A stretch of 64,000 nucleotides of DNA from Ovis canadensis (GCF_042477335.2 NC_091247.1:6780501-6844500), one strand, 5' to 3'; shown: positions 14,108-25,403, counted from the stretch's first letter. Notes: generated by a model not told the origin, from the letters alone. Translations and numbers: made by a program.

Positions 14108-14395
14108 GCATGCATGCATGCATGCTAAGTCTCTTCAGTTGTGTCCAACTCTGTGCGACCCCATAGACGGCAGCCCACCAGGCTCTGCCGTCCCTGGGAT
14201 TCTCCAGGCAAGAACACTGGAGTGGGTTGCCATTTCCCTCTCCAATGCATGAAAGTGAAAAGTGAAAGTGAAGTCGCTCAGTCGGGTCCGGCTCTTCGAG
14301 ACTCCATGGACTGCAGCCTACCAGGCTCCTCCATCCATGGGAGTTTCCAGGCAAGAGTACTTGAGTGGGTTGCCATTGCCTTACTTCTGTTCAAT
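14108..14395 (-). mobile_element. Bov-A2 SINE (dimer)
   Basis: Two Bov-A monomers joined by AAAGTGAAAAGTGAAAGTGA, the Bov-A2 linker. A short GCAT run lies at its left end (14108-14125). Confidence 0.92.
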
Positions 14396-14507
14396 TCAGT
14401 TCAATAAGTAACAGTGGTGTCTATGTGTCAGGTGTGGGACTGATGCTGGTGGTTCACTAGTAAACAAAAGAGATACCCCTGCCCAAGAAAGCCAGGTATT
14501 AGAGTGT

Positions 14508-14612
14508 TTTAGTCACTAAGTGGTGTCTGACACTGGTGACCCCATGGACTGTAGCTTGCCAGGCTCCTCTGTCCAGGGGATTTCCCAGGCAAGAATACTG
14601 GAATGAATTGCT
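14508..14612 (-). mobile_element. Bov-A fragment
   Basis: ACCCCATGGACTGTAGCTTG and CAGGCAAGAATACTGGAATG. Confidence 0.85.
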
Positions 14613-14619
14613 GGGTAAG

Positions 14620-17390
14620 GATACTAAATAAGTTATCTGATGTGTCTCTGAGTGATATGTGTTAAGAAAAGAAAAAGTGGAGATAGGGAAATGGCATCAG
14701 GAGAGCTGGGGGTGGAGACAGGCTTCAAAACTGATTCAAAGTGATCGGGAAGGTGAGACTTGAGAAAGACTTAAAGGTGAGTTGTCGATGCAATGGATGC
14801 CTGGGAGGAGAGAATTCCAGGCAGAGGGATCAGAGGAAGGACAGCGTCAGGTCTATGTTTGAGGACCAGCAAGGAGAGCAGTGTGACTGAACTGAATGAA
14901 TGAGGACAGGAAGGAGTGAAAAAGAAGTTAATAGAAAACCAGATGGGGACCAGATGGGCTAGGGCCATGGGCCATTGTTCAAACTTTGGCGTTTATTCTA
15001 AGTGAGATGGGCACCACTGCAGAGTTTGGAGCGGAGGAGGGATGTGATTTGAGTGATGTTTTATTGAAGCTAAAAAGGAAACGCCTAGACTCCTAGGCTG
15101 GATGAGTCAAGAGATTGGAGTCTCTCTGTTTCCTTGAGAATAACCAACAGCTGGCACCATGCAGGGAGAACGCGAAAGTGAATGGCTGCATACAGCTTCA
15201 GGCCAACACCACCCCAGCCCCAGCCCCACCACCCTCAAATCTGGAGCCTAGAGGGATTTCTCTATCAGTGTGGGAATATAAACTCCCAGGGAACGTTTCT
15301 GATTGGCTCTGCTTGGACCAATCTCAGTGCCCAAACACTAAAAACATTGTGATTGGCTGGCCTGGGTCACATGGCTACCCCATGATGAGAAGGTGGAGTA
15401 GTCTGATTGGCTGCCACAACAGGATGACAGGCAATAGGGGTGCAAGGAAATGAAAGGAAGATTGCGATTTCCCAGAGGAAGGCAGAAAGGAGAGGTGAGC
15501 TGGCAGATGAAAAGCAACAGCCCTTCCTTGAATTGCTCATCTCAAGGGGAGCTCAAGGTTCCCAGTGGCCTCTGCCCCAGGAGGGGCTGCAGAGCCATCT
15601 GAAAGCATTCACTCATCCAGGTTTGCTTCTCCCGTTGATCACATACCATATTTCGAAAACATTGCTTCTCTGAGAAGGCATGATGCTGAGACAGTCTAAC
15701 TTTTTTTTTTTTCAAATCACTGCATTTCCCCATCCCTGGAAACCCCAGTAATAATGACCGAGGTCAGAAATTGAGGCGGGGCCACTTCCTTGTCTCTCTA
15801 AGCCTCCTCTGAAGTCACAGACAATTGAAACAGCGGGAAGAACTTGGTCTCTGATCCTCGGGAAATGCCGAGGAGGGTGAGCTGGAAGAAAGCTGGCACA
15901 CAGCAGCTGCTCTCCGCTCAGGGCTCTAGACTTGGGACGGGAAACGTTTATAGCTATTCTTTAATATTGAGTGTACCTTGGTGAATTTTTAGGTATATAG
16001 TCACCTGTGGAACTACTACCCGGGACAAGACCAAACATTTACAAAGCTCAGGTGGCAGGCCTCTTCCCGGGGTGGCTCAGGGCCTTCTCTTGCCCTCATT
16101 TTTGTGCATTCACCCCTGTATTTTCTGGGGGCCTTGGGGCCAGGCCCATGGTGCACACTCCCACCTCATGTTCTCTGCCCAGCACAGCGCCCCCACCACG
16201 CCCCCTGCAAGGAGTGGAGCGGGGCAGGGCATGGATCCCATTTTACAGGCAAAGAATGTAACTGGAGCTCAGAGAAAATTAACACCACCACCAAAAACAA
16301 CAGCAGGCAGCTCCAGCCGACTGAGGGAGGCTTTAGGGAAATTCTTGAAAGAAGATCAGAGAAGGGTTTGTTGTCCTTACTGGGCCCTGGCTTAGTTGGT
16401 TCATTTCAGCAGACGATGAGGAAAAGATTCCTACCGTGAAGTCACACACGTGGGTCAGAAGGGCCTCCCCCACTAAGTCCCTCTTATTTTCGGCTACAGG
16501 TTACAGAAGGTAATCTTTGTCTACCCTGGTTTTCCCTGCCTCTGCTGATGAGGTTTCTACCTAGCTATTTTAGAAGACCAAGCAGGCCCCTTGGCCCAAG
16601 GAGGGATGAACATGAGGGTCCCCCCTTGGTTGTCTCCAGCCCACAGTTCTGGGGTGGTGCAGAGAAAGACCCTTGCCCCATAACAGAGCTTTTGGACGAG
16701 GGAGACAGCCCCCTCCAGTGGTTTCCCTGAATTGACGGCAAGAGAGGTGGGCATCCTCCGTTCTCAGACAAAACATCAACAAGGAGCAAGTTAGCACAGT
16801 TCCTCTCAGTCTCCTGTCAGAGATAAAACACGTTTCAGGACATCCATTGCTTTCTGTGATGGTCCTTGACTGTGTTCTAACGTTTATCTCATGAGGCTAG
16901 GGCAATCTGTCTGGCAGCCCCATGCTCCAGTGACATGGGTGTCAAACACATCTTTTGTCCAGATAAAGGAAGGCTTGGCCCATATAAATGGGCAAGAAGC
17001 TAGCCCCTCCCCTCCCCTCCCCAACCCCTCCAACCCACTGTTCCCTGCAGCAAGAGTGGGCATTTTCCAAGAGTCTCCCTCCCAGCAACCTTGCTGGCTA
17101 GCCATCATTATCCCCGTTTTGATGAGGAAACCAAGGTTCAGAGGCTCCAACTGATGGAGGGTCAATTATGTACCAGGTGCTTAATAATCAGACATGACTC
17201 CTCTTCGTTCCCACAACTACTGTGGGGAGTGACTGAGTGTTGGCTGAATTTTACAGTTGAATAAATAGGTTCAGAGAGGGCAGCTGAGAGCTGGCTCTGG
17301 GATTCGAGGCCAGCTGAATCTGGCTTCAGAGTCCACGGCCAGTGTCTTTACCCTCTGCTCAGGTCTTTCCTTGGTCTCTGCTGCTTTGGA
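14620..17390. other. Intergenic DNA upstream of PTGES, few young repeats
   Basis: No gene seen. Three GATTGGCT motifs lie at 15301-15412. A MIR-like stretch lies near 17095-17160. Several GC-rich open frames (16000-16450) resemble no protein. Confidence 0.55.
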
Positions 17391-17393
17391 GCA

Positions 17394-17707
17394 TTTCTCT
17401 GGTTGCTCAGTGGTAAAGAATCTGCCGGCCAATGCAAGAGACACGGGTTTGATCCTTGCTTTGGAAAGCTCCAATGGAAAAGGAGATGGCAATCCATTCC
17501 AGTATTCTTTGCCTGGGAAATCCCAGAGGAGCCTGGCGAGCTACAGTCCATAGGGTCGCAAAGAGTCTATAAGCCATTAAGTTTTGGAGAAGGAAATGGC
17601 AATCCACTTCAGTATGCGTGCCTAGAGAATCTGATGGACAGAGGAATCTGATGGGCTACAGCCCATGAGGTCGCAAAGAGTCAGACACAGCTGAGGGACT
17701 AACACCA
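17394..17707 (+). mobile_element. Bov-tA SINE with a second, headless unit
   Basis: First unit 17394-17580; a second copy of the tail half follows directly (GGAGAAGGAAATGGCAATCC to GACTAACACC). Confidence 0.85.
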
Positions 17708-18095
17708 CTGCTGCTTCTACTACAGGTCTTTTCTTGGCCTCTGCTGTTTTGGAGCACAGGCTAGGCTGTAAGATAGGGTAGGGGGTCCAAGAAGAAAAGA
17801 ACCATATATAGTTTTTTTGACACAAGAGAAGCCATTTTGACCTAAGCCATTTTGTGATCTGAGCCTGGCCACAGTGCTAGTCCTTGAAAAGGTCTCAGTA
17901 ATAATGAGTTTAAGGGAACCAAAGAACAAACTGCTATCAGGCAGGAGGAGTTGTAACAACTCCCATGTAAAGTTTCCACCTGAAGCACATTCCTAGGCAT
18001 TTTTCAGAATTTAAAGCCTCCTTGTATGCTTGGCCCCCAGATCAACCGAAACCTGGGGAATGATAATAACATTTTCTGAGCCTTGGAATTTTAAT

Positions 18096-18807
18096 CAATG
18101 ACCCAGATAATCACGATGGTGTGATCACTCACCTGGAGCCAGACAACCTGGAATGTGAAGTCAAGCGGGCCTTAAAAAGCATCACTACGAACAAAGCTAG
18201 TGGGGGTGATGGAATTCCAGTGGAGCTATTTCAAATTCTGAAAGATGATGCTGTGAAAGTGATGCACTCAATATGCCACAAATCTGGAAAACTCAGCAGT
18301 GGCCACAGGACTGGAAAAGGTCAGTTTTCATTCCAATCCCAAAGAAAGGCAATGCCAAAGAATGCTCAAACTACCGCACAATTGCACTCATCTCACACGC
18401 TAGTAAAGTAATGCTCCAAGCCAGGCTTCAGCAATACCTGAACCATGAACTTTCAGATGTTCAAGCTGGTTTTAGAAAAAGCAGAGGAACCAGAGATCAA
18501 ATTGCCAACATCCGTTGGATCATCGAAAAAGCAAGAGAGTTCCAGAAAAACATCGATTTCTGCTTTATTGACTATGCCAAAGCCTTTGACTGTGTGGATC
18601 GTAATAAACTGTGGAAAGTTCTTCAAGAGATGGGAATACCAGACCACCTGACCTGCCTCTTGAGAAATCTGTATGCAGGTCAGGAAGCAACAGTTAGAAC
18701 TGGACATGGAACAACAGACTGGTTCCAAATAGAAAAAGGAGTATGTCAAGGCTATATATTGTCACCCTGCTTATTTAACTTATATGCAGAGTACATCATG
18801 AGAAAGC
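18096..18807 (+). mobile_element. BovB internal fragment (RT domain), no 3' end
   Basis: Encodes KTQQWPQDWKRSVFIPIPKK, QAGFRKSRGTRDQIANIRWI and FIDYAKAFDCVDRNKLWKVL in one open stretch, ending at LYAEYIMRK. The YADD catalytic motif and everything 3' of it are absent, and a Bov-tA follows directly. Not a host gene. Confidence 0.92.
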
Positions 18808-18811
18808 TTAG

Positions 18812-19015
18812 ACCTTCCTGGTGGCTCAGACGGTAAAGTGTCTGCCTACAATGCTCAAGACCCAGGTTCAACACCTGGGTCGGGAAGATCTCCTGGAGAA
18901 GGAAATGGCAACCCACTCCAGTATTCTTGCCTGGAAAATCCCATGGATGGAGGAGCCTGGTAGGCTACAGTCCATGGGATTGCTCAGACACAACTGAGCG
19001 ATTTCACTTTCGCTT
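18812..19015 (+). mobile_element. Bov-tA SINE fused to the BovB fragment
   Basis: Complete copy from CCTTCCTGGTGGCTCAGACG to AACTGAGCGATTTCACTTTC. The LTR resumes right after it. Confidence 0.9.
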
Positions 19016-19367
19016 TCAAAGTTTGGACTGTCAACCTTTGCCATGATTCTCTGATGAATTGTCCTCTGCTCAAGCCAGTCTATGAATAAGCATATACCCT
19101 CAGCTTAAAACATCCCCAGTTATGCTGTTGGGGAGACACTGATTGCGGAAAGATATCCAGGGTTCTTCTTACTTGCTGCAAGAAATAAATCCTTCCTGCT
19201 CCTGATCTTTGGCTTGGTATGTCTTTTGACTCAACACCCACCAAGGGGGAACCCAGTTTTAGGGTAACCAGACTGACACTGCTGTCCTTCTGGGCAGGTC
19301 CAAGGTCAGAATGGGCGCCAGAAACTAACTTTGCCATCTTCCCCACTTCCCCAGGGTCTCCTGCTAG

Positions 19368-19577
19368 TGATTAGTCATGTCTAGCTCTTTGTGATGCAAT
19401 GGACTATGGAGCCCGCTGGCCTCTTCTGTCCACGGTATTTTTCAGGCAAGAATACTGGAATGTGTTGCCATTTCCTTCTCCAGGGATCTTCCCAATCCAG
19501 GGATCAAACCCAAGTCTCCTGCGTCTCCTGCCCTGCAGGCAGATTCTTCACTTGCTGAGTCATTGAGAAGCCCCCCA
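19368..19577 (-). mobile_element. Bov-tA SINE
   Basis: GTGATTAGTCATGTCTAGCT at the left; the reversed head TGCTGAGTCATTGAGAAGCC at the right. Confidence 0.88.
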
Positions 19578-19829
19578 GCAAAGCAACAAGATCACTGCCT
19601 TTGCCAAGGTCCCACCGCACACCTGGGGAAGGGGCTATGGGGAGGGGAGGACACAGCTGGGTGAGGATTTTGAAGCAAGAAACTCAAAGGGCTCACAAAC
19701 TGTTGATCATCACTGAAGAGCTGATGGATCTTTTGAGAAGTTCCTGTAATGAACAGTCAAACCGTTTGCCTGGGAATTTCCTGGAAAACTAAAGTGGTAC
19801 TAAAAGACAGTAGAACGGTACGCTAGTTT

Positions 19830-20500
19830 CCTATGGATCCTGTGATAAATTACCTGAAATTTAGTGGCATAAAACAACACACATGTGTTATCTCACAGTC
19901 TGGAGGCCAAAAGCCGAAAATCAATCTCGGTAGGCTACAGTTACGTATCCACAAGGCTGGTTCCTTCTAGAAGCCCCTGGGGAGAATTCTCCTCCTAGTC
20001 TTGTCCAGCTCCTAGAGGCTGCGTTCTCTGGTTCATCTTCCTTTCACCTTTGAGGCCAGCAGCGGAGTATCTTCTCTCCTCTCTGACCTCTGCGTCTGTC
20101 TTCACAGCCTTCTCCCCTAATTCTATGGCCTCTCCTTTTAGGAGGACACTTCTTTTGATTGATTTATTTTCACTTTTGGCCATGCTGAGTCCTCATTGTT
20201 GGGCAGGCTTTTCTTGAGGCGGGGCCCCTTTCCAGTTGCAGTTTTGGGCTTCCCTTGTTGGGGAGCACAGGCTCTGGAGCACAGGCTCAGTAGCTGTGGG
20301 GCATGGGCTTAGTTGCTCCACAGCATGTGGGATCTTCCTGGATGAGGGATCCGACCTGTGTCTCTTGCATTGGCAGGTGGATTCTTTACCGCTGAGCCAG
20401 CAGGGAAGCTCAGGAGGACTCTTCTGATTCAACTGGATTCACGGAGAATCCAGGAAAATCTCCCCATTTTAGGACCTTGACTTAGTCCCTGCAAAGCCCC
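19830..20500 (+). repeat. Old interspersed repeat interrupted by a SINE
   Basis: TTTAGTGGCATAAAACAACA and CTGGAGGCCAAAAGCC place it with the copies at 6030, 23555 and 38100. The CHR SINE at 20157-20412 interrupts it. Confidence 0.55.
20157..20412 (-). mobile_element. Long CHR-type SINE
   Basis: CTCAGTAGCTGTGGGGCATG, CACAGCATGTGGGATCTTCC and TACCGCTGAGCCAGCAGGGA in reverse orientation. The duplicated AGGAGGAC..TTCT around it suggests its target site. Confidence 0.85.
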
Positions 20501-20839
20501 TTGGCCATGCTCCCTAACATACACATGCGCTCTGAGGATGGAGATCGGACATCCCTGGGAGTGGGGAGAGGTGGGGAGGGGCACACTATTCAACAAAGTC
20601 ATATTAGTGTCCTTTCGGCTGTGGTTCAAGTGTCCAGGCTGAACGTGGGAGCAGAGAGTTCGGATCTCAAGCCCACTCCCTGCCCTGACCGTCAGGGAGG
20701 CCCGGGTTAGTGAATCTACCACCCCGTGGAGGTCGGGCAGGCTCCTGGCTTTGTTGCACCCCCTGGCAGGCAGGCAGGGCCATACAACCCTCCAGTTCCT
20801 TGATCGAGGAAACAGACTAGAAAGGGTTTAAGGATTTGC

Positions 20840-21060
20840 CCTGGAGGGGTGGGGCGGGGCTAGAGACACCCCCACCCACAAACCCCCCACGGTGACTCTG
20901 CTTCTTCCAAAACCCGAGAGCCGAAGTTGCTGCATTTGGCTGGGAGTGGGCGGGTGCAGAGTACAGACAAGCCTCCCTGCGCTCTCCCTGCCCCTCCCTG
21001 CTCCCGGAGACACAAGCGCCCGAGCTCTCCGCCCGCGGTCTCTTCCCCCAGCCGCCGCCG
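20840..21060 (+). promoter_or_regulatory. PTGES: PTGES promoter: GC boxes, CpG-rich, no TATA box
   Basis: Two GC-box clusters lie upstream of the start codon: GGGTGGGGCGGGGC at 20847-20860 and GAGTGGGCGGG at 20943-20953. The second is close to the EGR1 consensus. In human and mouse PTGES, tandem GC boxes bound by EGR1 and SP1 drive cytokine induction, so these are the likely counterparts. No TATA box is visible at a suitable distance. The leader ends in a CCG triplet run (21051-21069) next to the ATG. Confidence 0.7.
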
Positions 21061-21500
21061 CCGCCGCCGAGATGCCGGCCTCAGTCCTGGAGCTAATGAA
21101 CGGCCAGGTGCTCCCCGCCTTCCTGCTCTGCAGCGCGCTGCTGGTCATCAAAATGTACGCGGTGGCCGTTATCACCGGCCAAGTGAGGCTGCGGAAGAAG
21201 GTAGGTGCGGCTCTCGGGGACCCCCAGTCCCGCGTGCGTGCGCTCACGTCTCCCGCAGCCGCCGGGAAGGCTGGAGTCGGGGACCCTTGGCCAAGAAGTC
21301 ATCCCGGCCCCCGGAGCGTGCGGGAGCGGGCTGGGAACGACCTGCCCCTCCCAGCCCTGTGGGATGGCTCCTCTGTGGCCCGCACGTCCTTGTCTCGAGG
21401 TTGGTTTTGCTTTCATCCGAATTTGCGCGTTCTCCTTGCGCAGGGGCCGCGCTCACCTCGGTAGCGCTCCCGTCTCAGTATTGGCGCCGCCTAAGCGAGC
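20920..21500. other. CpG island over PTGES exon 1
   Basis: CpG dinucleotides are frequent through the leader, exon 1 and the start of intron 1, in contrast to the CpG-poor flanks. High GC also explains the many long overlapping open frames here, none of which resembles a protein. Confidence 0.75.
21072..21200 (+). CDS. PTGES: PTGES exon 1: prostaglandin E synthase, residues 1-43
   Basis: Codes for the N-terminus of microsomal prostaglandin E synthase-1, a glutathione-dependent MAPEG-family enzyme of the endoplasmic reticulum and nuclear envelope that isomerises prostaglandin H2 to prostaglandin E2, usually downstream of cyclo-oxygenase-2. The exon holds the first membrane helix, about residues 14-36 (LPAFLLCSALLVIKMYAV), followed by the basic stretch QVRLRKK. 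The start was chosen because it is the only ATG giving the family N-terminus; G at -3 gives a reasonable Kozak context. A short run of CCG triplets (21051-21069) abuts the start. The donor reads AAG|GTAGGT. By recall the protein is one residue longer here than in human, which shifts later numbering by one. Overlapping frames are GC-driven shadows. Confidence 0.96.
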
Positions 21501-22984
21501 ACTGGCCTGGTGTCTTAAGAGCGTTTTACCCGCTTGCCGTGTCCCAGGTAAGTTCTCAGCACTGCCAGATTCCCGAGTCCCGTGAGCTTGCAGGGGCGCT
21601 CAGCCTCCCTCTGACCCGGCGGTTTCCCGCACCGGAGAGCTGATATATGGGTCGGGTGGAAACCGACCCAACAGGAGCCCCAAGAAACCTTTCAGTGGAA
21701 ATTCCCGACTGGCCCTCGGCGAGGTCGTTCCCAAACCCACCGCAGCCTTCACACGGCGGATCTCGGGCCAGGCTCCCCTGGAGTTCTCCGAGAGGAATTT
21801 CCCCCACTGGAGTCCCGGAGCCAAAACAACAATAAAGACTGACGCCAAGATCTGAGCCGGTGTGGGGTGAGGCGGGGCTCGAGGAGCCACTGGGCGGGAG
21901 GGCTGGTTCCAGCCAGAGCCGGCGGAAACCTTCCGGGCAAGCTCGCCAGCCATCCTGAGCTCCACGAGGGATAGCTGATTATCCACCAGGTATTTCAGAG
22001 AGGAGATGGCCCCGGCCCTGCCCTTTGCCCAGCTCAAAGGCAAGTCGAGGCTGGCTCGGATATCGTCCTGAAGATGGACGGTGGGGGGCCCGTCTCAAGA
22101 GGTACAGACAAGGCAGGTCAGCTTCCCAGGTGAAGAAACTTCTGGAGCAGAGAGAGACACACTGGTCATCCTGACCTCTCCCTGCCCAGTACCCACCTCA
22201 CGCGCGGGGAAAGCCTCATGGAGTCTTTCTCACAGACTGAGTCCTTGGAGTGAGCATTGATCCCCATCATGGTGGGGAGGAGGGGGCCATATTCAACTTC
22301 TGATCCACACCAGAAACCTGGGCTCGGGTAGATGATGTTGCCTGTGACCGCAGGGTTTGGATCCAGGTGCCCAGCTCGGGAGCCCACACCCTGCCATGGG
22401 GGGAAGGTATTCTCCCAGGGTCATGCTGCGCCCAGAGCTTTCCTTTTCACGTAGGTTAGGGAAGGAAGAGTCAAACCTATCGGGGTGCCTTTCTGTCGGG
22501 TCAGTAGGGCGTGGCAGAAGGAAACCTCCACTCAGGCTGTCCCTGGGTTCTCCCAGCCCTGTGAATTTCCCTCTCATTCCTGCTCCCTGCGTTCAGGCAG
22601 CCAGGGAGGAGCTGGGGGAACTACCCCGTGGGGAGGTGACTCGGGGATACTCTGGCTCCTCCACCCATTAGCCTGGGGACCATGGTCAAGTGTGAGAGCT
22701 TGATTTCCTCATTTGTAAACTTTAGGGTCGTCATGTAGTACCAGGAGAGTTCAGTGCCTGGCACTGAGCAAATGCCCCCACTATTGTTAGTCTTCATTAT
22801 TTATTAACAACTGGAATTAACATGACTGGACACAGGTTTCCTGGTGGGAGTACATCCCAAGGCCGGCCCACCCTGCTCCCCGGCCCCTGCTGGAGGCAGT
22901 GTTTCTGCTTCCAACGCCTGCACTGACACGGCTCCTGGCCCGGCCAACGTGTATTCATGCTGTCTTCAGGGGTGAGCAGCCACC

Positions 22985-23060
22985 TTCGTGTGGTAGACAA
23001 TCTCAGTGTGATCTGGAGTTCACAGATGAGGAAGCTGAGACCCAGGGAAGTTCAGATACC
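22985..23060 (-). repeat. MIR fragment in PTGES intron 1
   Basis: ACAGATGAGGAAGCTGAGAC is the MIR core in reverse. Confidence 0.7.
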
Positions 23061-23099
23061 TGCAGTTAGTTTCTGTGGGGCTGGGTTTCTCACTGGGGC

Positions 23100-23500
23100 C
23101 TGTCAAGTCTCTCTCACTGCTCTTAGTTCAAAGTCTAAATTCTTAAAATGCCCCTAGGACCCCTACAACTTGATCTCAGAACTCTGTCCCTTGCTTGTCA
23201 CTGCTCCAGCCATGCTGGTTTTTTATCCTTCATACATGTTCTTCTTCCGACCCCAGGGCCTTTGCACATGCTGTTCCTGAAGCCTTGCATGCTGTTGCTA
23301 TAACCCTCCCATTTTCTGGTTAATGGTGCTGCACCCTTCAAGTCTCAGCTTTACTGTCACTGCCTCAGAGAAGCCTTCTCTGATTCCCAGACTTGGCCGG
23401 ATCTCCCATGAACATTCTCAAAGCCAACCCTGTCTTCTTTTTCCTTACTCTGACTACCTGATCTTTTCTGGTTCATTGGCAAATCCCTCATTACACAGTG
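23100..23500 (+). repeat. L2 LINE fragment
   Basis: CAGGGCCTTTGCACATGCTG and CCTCAGAGAAGCCTTCTCTG are typical of L2. Confidence 0.75.
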
Positions 23501-23554
23501 AGCTTCCCAAAAGCAGGGATAAGGGAGCCTTTTTCTTACTCTTTTCACCCTGCT

Positions 23555-23890
23555 ATATAAAAAAAATACCAGAGACTGGGTGGCCTAGCAACAACAGAAA
23601 TTTATTTCTCACAGTTTTAGAGACTGGGAAGTCCAAGGTCAGGACACTGGCAGGTTCAGTGTCTGGCGAGGGCCCGCTTTCTGGTTCATAGATGGTGATC
23701 TTCTTGCTGTATCCTCACACCGCAAAGAGGTGAGGGAGCTCTCTGGAGTGTCTTTTATGAGTGTTGATCTCATTCAAGAGAGCTCCACCCTCATGACCTC
23801 ATCACCTCCCAAAGGCCCCACCTCCCAACACCGTCACACTGGGAGTTAGGTTTTAACACAGGAAATTTGCAGGGACACGAGCATTTAGTT
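23555..23890 (+). repeat. Old interspersed repeat in PTGES intron 1
   Basis: CAACAGAAATTTATTTCTCA then ACTGGGAAGTCCAAGGTCAG; same type as at 6030, 19830 and 38100. Confidence 0.6.
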
Positions 23891-24047
23891 CATAGCAGCT
23901 CTGTTCATGATGAAGTCAGCAGTGCTCAGCACACAGTAGGAGTTCATGGACACTGCTGAACAGACATGTATGTGACTGCGTCATCACAGACCTCGTCCAC
24001 TGGGCCGTCCATCTCATGAACAGTAATTCTCAGCTGATGTATTCCAG

Positions 24048-24130
24048 GCTTTTGCCAACCCCGAGGACGCTCAGAGACACGGAGGCCTCCAGTATTGCCG
24101 GAACGACCCAGATGTGGAACGCTGCCTCAG
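24048..24130 (+). CDS. PTGES: PTGES exon 2: residues 44-70 and part of codon 71
   Basis: This 83-nt exon reads AFANPEDAQRHGGLQYCRND then PDVERCL and two bases of the next codon. It is the cytosolic loop after helix 1; Asp50 corresponds to human Asp49, implicated in the active site. The acceptor is GTATTCCAG|GCT. The exon must end CTCAG for the next exon to complete an Arg codon and continue A-H-R-N-D, and the bases after it are GCAAGT. The donor is therefore GC, not GT, in an otherwise ideal context. The nearest downstream GT would add four bases and break the frame. The exon is far too short to be seen as an open frame on its own; it was found by matching the family sequence. Confidence 0.93.
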
Positions 24131-24955
24131 GCAAGTACCCTTGGCCCTTGGCCAGATCACAGCCTGCCCTTTCAAACCCTCTTCTGAACATGGGGCACTT
24201 GGAGGATACCCAGGGGCCAAGATCTTCTGCCTTCTGAATCCTCTTAAACAGTGTTCATTTATTCATTGATTTCATTTCTAGTTAAGTATTAGTTAAGAAA
24301 AGAAAAGTTAGGAAAAGTATTGTAGTACGTCCTCATGGTTCAGGATGACAGAGTTAGAAAAGGTTATTCAGTGGGAATTCATTCAGTCCGTCTGTAACCT
24401 CTGACCTGAAGAATCTGCTCTCGAGGGACTGGTGCTGTTACCGGTGTCTTATGCACCTTCTTGGAGAAACTTCTGCATTTACAACACACACGCTGTGCTT
24501 TTTCCTCTGTATCCCCAAAGGATCACCCTTTACCCGCTGATTTATACCATGGGCTTTTTTAAAAATGTGACAACAGAAATTGTTTCATATCAGCCTATAT
24601 AGGGGCCTTGTTCATTACATCGATGCCACAGTATTTATGCTGTTTCTCTGCGGAATGGATGGTCCATAGCTGATCCAGCCTCTTCCCCTCTGATGGCATT
24701 TAGGCTAAGTCTTTCTCTGTTACGAACCAAGTGCATCAAAACTTCTTTCCTTTGCCTTTGTGTGTACATGTGAACAAACCTGCAGGTCGCAGTCAAATGG
24801 TAAGAAATACTGTCTAATAGTGCCTACGTCCACTCCCGCCGCTGGTGTGTGAGATGTGTCTCCACGCTCCTGCCAACTCAGTGGATCCATCTTTGGCCAG
24901 ATCCCTGTCAACGTGACGGGTGAAAATGTATGTCCCTTTTCACTTTTGCGGTGCG

Positions 24956-25062
24956 TTTCTTCCTTCCTTCCTTCCTTCCTTTTTTGGCTGCGCTGGGTCT
25001 TTGTTGCTGCGCGTGGGCTTTCTCTAGTTGTGGCTAACCACAGGACCACCAGGGAAGCCCCT
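24956..25062 (-). mobile_element. TTCC run and internally deleted CHR-type SINE
   Basis: Four to five TTCC units (24959-24978) precede GGCTGCGCTGGGTCTTTGTT and ACCACAGGACCACCAGGGAA. Confidence 0.8.
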
Positions 25063-25403
25063 TTACTTTGCATTTCCAAGGGAAGCTGAACATCTTTTCG
25101 TAGGCTTGGCTTTCCCCAGTCAATCAAAACCAGTTTTTTCTTATAGAGATCAGAACTATTCATTGCAGTTTGGGAATATTGAAAACGTGTAGAGGATAAG
25201 GGGGAAAACCACTCACAATTCCAATCACTGCTGACATGTTCTTCTATCTCCTCTTTGCCATCTGTCTAAATATTTTTCATAGCATAACGTGTGCATTGTA
25301 CACCTAATTTGGGGTTCTGCGTTTTTTCAGATAACGTTACTTCATGAACACTTTCCATGTCAGTAAATACTACTCAAAAAGTGATTCTTAAGAAAGAGCT
25401 GTG

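Larger units (their letters stand above)
17800..19275. mobile_element. LTR-like element split by BovB and Bov-tA
   Basis: Left part 17800-18090 (GAAGCCATTTTGACCTAAGC, CAACTCCCATGTAAAGTTTC); right part 19016-19275 with AATAAATCCTTCCTGCTCCT and TTTGGCTTGGTATGTCTTTT, which look like an LTR polyadenylation region and U5. No coding sequence is present, so it is most likely a solo LTR of a ruminant endogenous retrovirus. Edges are approximate. Confidence 0.6.
21201..24047 (+). other. PTGES: PTGES intron 1
   Basis: GT-AG intron (GTAGGT ... TATTCCAG). The first 750 bases are GC-rich and without recognisable repeats. Further right are a MIR-like stretch (about 22640-22800), another MIR (22985-23060), an L2 fragment (23100-23500) and an old repeat (23555-23890). 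No other exon is supported. Confidence 0.85.

Noticed and set aside
18273-18836. 187-codon open frame with a reverse-transcriptase domain as a host gene
   Set aside because: It is a fragment of BovB ORF2, lacks the YADD catalytic motif and runs into a SINE.
20927-21643. 238-codon open frame over PTGES exon 1
   Set aside because: A frame shifted from PTGES in a CpG island; Arg/Pro/Ser-rich composition only, no family match, and it reads through a real splice site.
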